From: Nitrosomonadales bacterium
Lineage (GTDB): Bacteria; Pseudomonadota; Gammaproteobacteria; Burkholderiales; Gallionellaceae
Assembly: GCA_016218445.1 (NCBI GenBank)
Contig: JACREC010000129.1
Coordinates: 1 to 43,625 of the forward strand
Direction: 5' to 3'
Length of the DNA stretch: 43,625 nt
The position numbers were made by a program, and so were the translations under genes. The notes below the pieces were generated by a model. It made no database searches, was not told the origin of the DNA, and was given only the letters and a program-made list of their open reading frames with translations. This document shows, piece after piece, positions 37,275 through 43,625 of the stretch (positions are counted from its first letter, which is position 1; every line of letters starts with the position of its first letter).

Positions 37275-39800
37275 ATGAAGCCAATTAAGCGCGGGGGTGA
37301 ACATGCAGACCTGTATCGCATTGCCGCTGCGGTTGCGGCGGCGGTGCTTCTGGTGGTTGTTTTTGTTGTCACGCAACCGGTCGATCTGCACCGCCACAAT
37401 ACCTTGCTGGGCTATTTCAGCCAATTGCAGAGGGATGATGCGCTGCTCGGCGAAGCTGTGTTGCAACTGCATTTTAATCTGGCGAACAATTATGACCAGG
37501 TGACCGCCGTCAGCAAAAACATGCGCGATATCGCAGGCGAACTGCGCAGAGGTGAAGCGGCCCGCGACCTGCGCGAAGGCGTTGAATTCCGGCAACAATT
37601 GCAGTTACTCGAGCAGCAACTCTCAGCCGATCAGGAGGCGCTGGAAAGATTCAAGTCCAGCAATTCGGTGTTGAAAAATTCGCTGGTCTACCTGCTGCAT
37701 GCACGGGATGAGCTGGAGCAAGACTTGCCATCCGGGACGGCGGTTCATGAAGATATCGACAGCCTGGTTGAGGAAATGCTGTTCAAGCGCTTCAAGGCGT
37801 CGATATATGAGCACGATCACACAGAGGCAAGCATTGCCGCTCTGGAAAAGGCCACGACGAAGCTGGCCGCCAACACTCGCAAGAAACTTGACAGCTTGCT
37901 GCGCCATATCCGCCAGATCGACAAGATCGAGCGGGACATGCCCGTCCTGATTCGGCAGTTGACCGCCAACGGCGAGAATGAACGCCTGGATGAAGCCTAC
38001 CGGCATTATTACGACCGCCAGCAGGAGCGCGCGGCAGCTTATCGTTTCTTCCTGTTGCTGGCGACACTGTCCATGCTCGGCTACGCAGCCTTTGTTTTTC
38101 TGCGCTTGCGGGAGAAGTCCCGCAGCTTGCAACTGGCGGCCAGCGTCATTGCCCATGCTCATGAGAGCATTATCATTACCGACAGCACAGGCAACATCGT
38201 GGACGTGAATCCGGCCTTCACCAAGGTGACCGGCTATACGCGCGAGGAAGCATTGGGCAAAAATCCGCGCCTGTTGCAATCCGGGCGTCATGGTCCAGAG
38301 TTCTATGCCGGGATGTGGCAGTCAATCAAAGGCGTTGGCCAATGGAGCGGCGAAGTCTGGAACCGGCGCAAGAACGGCGAGATATTTCCCGAGTGGCTCA
38401 GCATCACCACCGTCACCGGCGAGGATGGAGGGGTTACCCACTACGTCGGCTCCGGCACCGACATCACGGAACGCAAACAGAGTGAGGCCGATATCCACAA
38501 CCTCTCTTTTTACGACCCGCTCACTCAGTTGCCCAATCGCCGCATGTTGATGGATCATTTATACCAAACACTGGTCATCGGCACCGGCGGCACCGGTCAT
38601 CGTGCGCTCTTGTTCGTCGGCCTCGACAACTTCAAGGTTATCAACGATAGCAAGGGGCATGGCATTGGCGATTTGTTGCTGATAAGAGCGGCCAGCCGCC
38701 TCAAGACTTGCATAGGTGAAGACGATATCATTGTCCGCACGGGCGGAGATGAATTCGTGGTGGTGCTCGAAAACCTGAGCGAGGAAGCGGAACAAGCTAC
38801 AGCACAAGCCAAACTGGTGGCCGAAAAAATTCTTGGCGCCATCAGTCAGCCATACAGCTTGCAAGGGCATGAATACCACATCACCATCAGCATCGGCGTC
38901 GGCCTGTTTTGCGAACATGAGATGTCCGTCGACGACTTGCTCAAGCGCGCGGATACGGCGATGCATCAGGCCAGGCAATCCGGCCGTAACATACTGCGCT
39001 TCTTTGACCCCACCATGCAGGACGCGCTGGAAGAGCGCATGGCACTGGAGTCCGACCTGCGCGCTGCATTGCAGCAACAGCAATTCAGGCTTTACTACCA
39101 GATGCAGGTTGACCACACGGGTCATGTTCTCGGCGCGGAGGTTTTGCTGCGCTGGATACATCCTTCGCATGGCTTGGTTTCACCCATGAAATTTATCCCG
39201 CTGGCAGAAGAAGTCGGACTTATTCTCCCCATTGGGCAATGGGTATTGGAGGCTGCCTGCAAACAGATCAAGGCATGGGAGGCTGACCCGCACACCCGTG
39301 ATTTACAGCTTGCGGTCAATGTCAGCGCGGGGCAATTCCACCAGCCGGATTTCGTTGAGCGCGTGAATAAAGTGCTCAAGCAAACCACCATTTTTCCATC
39401 GCGTCTCAAGCTCGAATTAACCGAGAGCATGGTGCTCGACGATGTTGCCGATACCATTGCCAAGATGCATGCACTGAAACAAATGGGCGTGCGTTTTTCC
39501 ATGGATGATTTCGGTACAGGGTATTCATCGCTGGCTTATCTGTCCCAGTTGCCACTCGACCAACTTAAAATTGACCAGTCTTTCGTGCGCAACATCGGCA
39601 CAAAATCTGCCGATGCGGTGATTGTTCAAACCATTGTCGGCATGGCCGGCAACCTGGGCATGGAAGTTATTGCCGAAGGTGTGGAAACGCAGGCGCAACG
39701 TGATTTCCTTGAGAGGATTGGATGCATGGCCTATCAGGGGTATTTATTCAGCAAGCCGGTGCCATTGGAAGATTTTGAGAAGAAGCTGAAGAACGCCTGA
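37275..39800 (+). CDS. PAS-GGDEF-EAL protein with N-terminal helical extracytoplasmic sensor
   Basis: Two TM segments around a helical domain (possibly DAHL-type); PAS; RTGGDEFVVV; AEVLLRW (EVL variant of EAL), DDFGTGYSSL, EGVET. Confidence 0.93.
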   Translation: MKPIKRGGEHADLYRIAAAVAAAVLLVVVFVVTQPVDLHRHNTLLGYFSQLQRDDALLGEAVLQLHFNLANNYDQVTAVSKNMRDIAGELRRGEAARDLREGVEFRQQLQLLEQQLSADQEALERFKSSNSVLKNSLVYLLHARDELEQDLPSGTAVHEDIDSLVEEMLFKRFKASIYEHDHTEASIAALEKATTKLAANTRKKLDSLLRHIRQIDKIERDMPVLIRQLTANGENERLDEAYRHYYDRQQERAAAYRFFLLLATLSMLGYAAFVFLRLREKSRSLQLAASVIAHAHESIIITDSTGNIVDVNPAFTKVTGYTREEALGKNPRLLQSGRHGPEFYAGMWQSIKGVGQWSGEVWNRRKNGEIFPEWLSITTVTGEDGGVTHYVGSGTDITERKQSEADIHNLSFYDPLTQLPNRRMLMDHLYQTLVIGTGGTGHRALLFVGLDNFKVINDSKGHGIGDLLLIRAASRLKTCIGEDDIIVRTGGDEFVVVLENLSEEAEQATAQAKLVAEKILGAISQPYSLQGHEYHITISIGVGLFCEHEMSVDDLLKRADTAMHQARQSGRNILRFFDPTMQDALEERMALESDLRAALQQQQFRLYYQMQVDHTGHVLGAEVLLRWIHPSHGLVSPMKFIPLAEEVGLILPIGQWVLEAACKQIKAWEADPHTRDLQLAVNVSAGQFHQPDFVERVNKVLKQTTIFPSRLKLELTESMVLDDVADTIAKMHALKQMGVRFSMDDFGTGYSSLAYLSQLPLDQLKIDQSFVRNIGTKSADAVIVQTIVGMAGNLGMEVIAEGVETQAQRDFLERIGCMAYQGYLFSKPVPLEDFEKKLKNA

Positions 39801-39984
39801 ACGAACCAGAAACACGGTTCGATGCATTCGGCTGTACCCCGCATCATCATGTGCAGCAGCCATGCCGCACAGCTTGCCCGGCGCACGCTTTTGCGCTCTA
39901 ATGCGCGCCGGTAAGCAAGTTGATGAAAAGCCGGTTTGTATTGTTCAAGAGGCCGGTTTGGTATTTGTCTGAAAAGGTATTGAT

Positions 39985-40566
39985 ATGAAATTCCTGGAAT
40001 GGTTATTTGAAGGGTCATTGTGGAACAGCCGTTTTGTTATTCTGGCGGCCGTGGTGGGCAGCTTATTTTCCGGTTTTGCGATTTTCTACATTGCCACGGT
40101 GGACGTGGTGTATCTGGCGCAGCATACATTGCATTACGCCGATTCCGGAATGACCACCGAAGCGCGCAAGATACTGCATGACAGCACGGTGTCGCATATC
40201 GTCGAGGTGGTGGACGGTTATTTGCTGGCAACCGTGATGCTGATTTTTTCGCTCGGCCTGTATGAGTTGTTCATCAGCGACATTGACCAGGCGCACGGCA
40301 GCAGGGCATCCAGCAAGATACTGGTGATCAGCAGCCTGGACGACTTGAAATCGCGCTTGGCCAAGGTGATCATCATGATCATGATAGTCACGCTGTTCGA
40401 AGAGGCGCTGAACATGAAGATGTCCGCGCCGATTGACCTGCTCTATCTGGGCGGCAGCATCGCATTGGTTGCCCTGGCGCTCTATTTGACCCATTCCGCC
40501 GAACATGGCGCGCAGCCGCAAGAAGACGAGCCGGAAGAGGGCGCTGAAACCGGGGACGAACACTAA
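39985..40566 (+). CDS. YqhA (UPF0114) family membrane protein
   Basis: Multi-TM pattern, SRFVILAAVVGSLFSGFAIFYIATVDVV, FISDIDQA, SSLDDLKSRLAKVIIMIMIVTLFEEAL. Confidence 0.85.
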   Translation: MKFLEWLFEGSLWNSRFVILAAVVGSLFSGFAIFYIATVDVVYLAQHTLHYADSGMTTEARKILHDSTVSHIVEVVDGYLLATVMLIFSLGLYELFISDIDQAHGSRASSKILVISSLDDLKSRLAKVIIMIMIVTLFEEALNMKMSAPIDLLYLGGSIALVALALYLTHSAEHGAQPQEDEPEEGAETGDEH

Positions 40567-40629
40567 TGGAACGGGGTCAGCAGGGATGGGCCGCCTTTAA
40601 CGTGAACGTCGCGAAGCGATACCACAGCA

Positions 40630-40707
40630 CTCTCCCCCGCCTGCGTGTGTTGTTGGGGCTTCAGCCCCTTACAACCACGGCGTACCCCTTGCGGGTGAGG
40701 GGGAGAG
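40630..40707. repeat. Nested palindromic repeat (copy D), intergenic yqhA-like/tlpA-like
   Basis: CTCTCCCCC/GGGGGAGAG outer arms, TTGT/ACAA middle, GGGGCT-TC-AGCCCC inner; aligns with 20918-20999 (shared TACAACCACGGC and CTTGCGGGT). Confidence 0.8.
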
Positions 40708-40784
40708 GTAGGAGAGAGGGAACGGACACGGCGGCGTTCATTTTCTGCGAAGGCGCTGCCCTGTCCGTTTGCCCAACTCGCAAA

Positions 40785-41237
40785 ATGCTGCGTGCGCTGT
40801 TGGCGGTGTGCCTGTTGCTGGCCGCATTCAGTGCGGCGGCGCATGAGTTTGCGTTCAAGGATACGCATGGGCAGGAGCAACGCCTCTCCAACTACCGCGG
40901 CAAGTGGGTGCTGGTAAATTTCTGGGCGATCTGGTGCTCGCCTTGCCTGGAAGAGATTCCTGATCTGATCTCACTGCACAATGCGCACAAGGACACCGAC
41001 CTGGTGGTAATCGGTATTGCGCTGGAATATTCCTCGCCCAAGGGAGTAATGGAGTTTGCCGAGCGGCATGCCATTTCGTATCCGATAGTGCTGGGCACTC
41101 ATAAAATGGCGGCGCAGGTTGGCGAAGTGAATGCGTTGCCGACCACTTACCTGTTTGATCCGGCTGGCAAGCCGGTAAGCCATCAGGAAGGCGCTATCAC
41201 GCGCGACAGCGTGGAAGAATATATCCACAAGAAATAA
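40785..41237 (+). CDS. TlpA/ResA-like thiol-disulfide oxidoreductase
   Basis: Signal peptide MLRALLAVCLLLAAFSAAAHEF; WCSPCLEEIP CxxC; NALPTTYLFD cis-Pro. The ORF-track start at 40566 would translate the repeat region and is rejected. Confidence 0.87.
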   Translation: MLRALLAVCLLLAAFSAAAHEFAFKDTHGQEQRLSNYRGKWVLVNFWAIWCSPCLEEIPDLISLHNAHKDTDLVVIGIALEYSSPKGVMEFAERHAISYPIVLGTHKMAAQVGEVNALPTTYLFDPAGKPVSHQEGAITRDSVEEYIHKK

Positions 41238-41299
41238 CCAGCTTCGCTGGGTGATGGGTGGCGATACGCTCCACCCGTACTGCTTGACTGCTTGCCGGG

Positions 41300-42001
41300 T
41301 TAGCCGGCGTGCTGGATGCCGGATCCGGGGGTGTGGCGTGCCGACAATTTCCTATCGGATTTAGCCGATAGGGATCTGTTTAATTTCGGCGTGGTGTCCC
41401 AGTATTTGTGCCAGGCGGTACGCACCAGGTTGGGATATTCCGGCCTGCCGAGACTGCCGTTGTAGCGCCCAAGGGCGCGGTAGAGGTTGCCATTTTCCAT
41501 GTCCAGGTAGTGGCGCAGGATGGTGCAGCCATAGCGCAGGTTGGTGCGCAGGTGAAACAGGTTGTGGTCCGACGTGCCGATTTCCTTTACCCAGAATGGC
41601 ATCACCTGCATGTAGCCGCGCGCCCCTGCGCTGGAAACGGCGTATTTCTTGAAGCCGCTTTCCACCTCGATCAGCCCCAGCACCATTTGCGGATCCACTC
41701 CGGCGCGTTTGGCTTCGTAATGCACGGTCTTGAGAAAGTCCGTGCGGTACTCGGTATCCGGCATCCGTTTTTGCAAACGACGCGACATTTCATTCAGCCA
41801 GACATCGGCTTCATATTGTGTGGCAAACACCGGTTTGGACACGGCCTGATCTGACACGCTGCGCTGCAACACCGCGCGCACACTGGCGGAGAGCGGCGTG
41901 TGGACTTGTGCTCCGGCCTGCGCTGTGGACGCAAACAGCAACCCGGCAGCCAGCAGCGGCAGCGCGAGGTGGTGCGGGTAATGTTTTTGGGTCAGTCGCA
42001 T
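41300..42001 (-). CDS. Lytic transglycosylase (SLT domain)
   Basis: [35 protein letters not shown], Signal-like N-terminus, [14 protein letters not shown]. Confidence 0.9.
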   Translation of the reverse strand: MRLTQKHYPHHLALPLLAAGLLFASTAQAGAQVHTPLSASVRAVLQRSVSDQAVSKPVFATQYEADVWLNEMSRRLQKRMPDTEYRTDFLKTVHYEAKRAGVDPQMVLGLIEVESGFKKYAVSSAGARGYMQVMPFWVKEIGTSDHNLFHLRTNLRYGCTILRHYLDMENGNLYRALGRYNGSLGRPEYPNLVRTAWHKYWDTTPKLNRSLSAKSDRKLSARHTPGSGIQHAG

Positions 42002-43625
42002 AGTTTTGATTGTACGAGCTTGGCAATATCTTGCAAGGGGATGTGTTGCGCTTCCGCATCACGCTGTCCCTTGTATTCCACCATACCCTCTTTCAGGCCG
42101 CGTTCGCCGATCACGATACGGTGCGGAATACCGATCAGTTCCAGGTCGGCGAACATCACGCCGGGCCGCTCATCGCGGTCATCCAGCAATACCTCGATGC
42201 CGGCTTCGGTCAGGGCTGCGTAAAGCTCTTCCGCCGCGTTGCGCACGGCCTCGCTCTTTTTGATGCCGATGGCGGCGATGGCTATCTGGAACGCTGCCAT
42301 CGCTACGGGCAGGGTGATGCCGCGCTCGTCGTGATTCTGCTCGATGGCGGCGGCGACGATGCGCGATACGCCGATGCCGTAACAGCCCATTTCCATCGCT
42401 TGCGCCTGGCCGTTCTCGTCCAGATACGTGGCCTTGAGCGCTTCGGAATATTTGGTGCGCAACTGGAAAATGTGGCCGACCTCGATGCCGCGGCACAGTT
42501 CCAGCGTGCCCTTGCCGTCCGGGCTGGGGTCGCCGGTGACGACGTTGCGCAAGTCATGCACGTCCGCTTCATCCAGATGGATGTCGCGCCCGAAGTTGGC
42601 TCCGGTGTAGTGGAAGCCGTCCTCGTTGGCACCGCACACGAAGTTGCTCATCGCGGTGGTGGAACGGTCAAGCAGGATGCGCACGGTCGCGTTGACCGGG
42701 CCGATATAACCGGCTCGGCAGCCCATGTAGTATTGGATTTCCTCATCCGTGGCGAAGCGGAACTCGCCCAATACCTTGCCGGCCTTGATTTCATTCAGCG
42801 TGTGGTCGCCACGCAGCAGCAGCAGGATGAAATTTCCATCCGCATCCACCACGGCAATGGACTTGAGCACTTGTTGTGCTGCCACATTCAGAAACGCTGC
42901 AACTTCCTCGATAGATTTCTGCCCGGGAGTGATGGTTTTTACCATTGTTTCCAGATGCGCGGCCGGAGCAGCCTGGGGAGTAACCGCCTCCGCCAGCTCA
43001 ACATTGGCGGCGTAATCGGAATCGGGGCAGAAGGCCAGTGCGTCCTCACCGGAATCGGCCAGCACGTGGAATTCATGCGAGCCGCTGCCGCCGATGGCGC
43101 CGGTTTCCGCCGCCACGGCGCGGAACTGCAACCCGAGGCGGGTGAAGATGCGGCTGTAGGTGTCATGCATCACGCGGTAAGTTTGTTCCAGGCTTTCATA
43201 ACCGGCGTGGAAGGAGTAGGCGTCTTTCATCACGAATTCGCGCGCGCGCATGACGCCGAAACGGGGACGCACTTCGTCGCGGAACTTGGTCTGGATCTGG
43301 TAGAAATTCAGCGGCAACTGGCGGTAGCTTTTCACTTCGCGGCGCGCGATGTCGGTGATGACTTCTTCATGGGTAGGGCCGAAGCAAAAAAGATTGTTGT
43401 GGCGATCCTTGATTTTCAGCATCTGCGGGCCGAACACTTCCCAGCGTCCGGTTTCCTGCCACAGCTCGGCGGGTTGCACGGCGGGCATCAGCAATTCGAT
43501 ACCGCCGCTCTTGTTCATCTCCTCGCGCACGATGTTTTCCACCTTGCGCAGCACGCGCAGGCCAAGCGGCATCCAGGTGTACAGGCCGCTGGCGAGTTTC
43601 CTGATGTAACCGGCGCGCAGCATCA
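41992..43625 (-). CDS. proS: Prolyl-tRNA synthetase, N-terminus truncated by window edge
   Basis: [41 protein letters not shown]..., [36 protein letters not shown], internal editing-domain region, class II motif 3. Confidence 0.96.
   Translation of the reverse strand, partial: MLRAGYIRKLASGLYTWMPLGLRVLRKVENIVREEMNKSGGIELLMPAVQPAELWQETGRWEVFGPQMLKIKDRHNNLFCFGPTHEEVITDIARREVKSYRQLPLNFYQIQTKFRDEVRPRFGVMRAREFVMKDAYSFHAGYESLEQTYRVMHDTYSRIFTRLGLQFRAVAAETGAIGGSGSHEFHVLADSGEDALAFCPDSDYAANVELAEAVTPQAAPAAHLETMVKTITPGQKSIEEVAAFLNVAAQQVLKSIAVVDADGNFILLLLRGDHTLNEIKAGKVLGEFRFATDEEIQYYMGCRAGYIGPVNATVRILLDRSTTAMSNFVCGANEDGFHYTGANFGRDIHLDEADVHDLRNVVTGDPSPDGKGTLELCRGIEVGHIFQLRTKYSEALKATYLDENGQAQAMEMGCYGIGVSRIVAAAIEQNHDERGITLPVAMAAFQIAIAAIGIKKSEAVRNAAEELYAALTEAGIEVLLDDRDERPGVMFADLELIGIPHRIVIGERGLKEGMVEYKGQRDAEAQHIPLQDIAKLVQSKLCD

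Noticed and set aside
39802-39821. CGAACC-N8-GGTTCG hairpin after the GGDEF/EAL gene
   Set aside because: No T-tract and a long loop; not enough to call a terminator.
40566-40784. N-terminal extension of the TlpA-like ORF
   Set aside because: It translates through palindromic repeat D; a standard signal peptide begins at ATG 40785.

Overview
This is a 43.6-kb GC-rich chromosomal window, probably betaproteobacterial and possibly Gallionellaceae/Nitrosomonadales-like; the taxon is inferred only from gene content and order. The left ~18 kb is an unusual signalling locus. It contains a Ser/Thr kinase, PP2C phosphatase, FHA protein, CHASE2 adenylate cyclase, metallo-beta-lactamase-fold class-II-type cyclic nucleotide phosphodiesterase, cNMP-binding/rhodanese protein, GAF-fused PilB/GspE ATPase, GAF-HD-GYP protein, type IV pilin behind a sigma54-type promoter, membrane GT-C/TPR protein, BepA-like M48 protease, and two tandem kinases that carry C-terminal cNMP-binding domains. 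The rest is mostly housekeeping: valS-holC-pepA, lptFG, an ECF sigma/DUF3619/DUF3106 cluster, ilvBHC-psd-pssA-leuA, pentapeptide protein, yihY, GGDEF/EAL, yqhA, tlpA-like, a lytic transglycosylase and proS. The most interesting signals are: (1) a candidate cAMP-to-protein-kinase circuit; (2) palindromic repeats inserted in frame in protein genes (valS twice, pepA once), with related copies elsewhere that keep their hairpin geometry while stem sequence changes; (3) intergenic inverted repeats with arms built from heptads ending in AG, two of them running up to start codons; (4) a leucine-rich leader peptide ORF upstream of leuA; (5) two gene relics around yihY, namely a 36-aa wrbA stub and a cytochrome c peroxidase whose heme-binding core is deleted in frame. 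All calls come from reading the sequence; no database searches were run.
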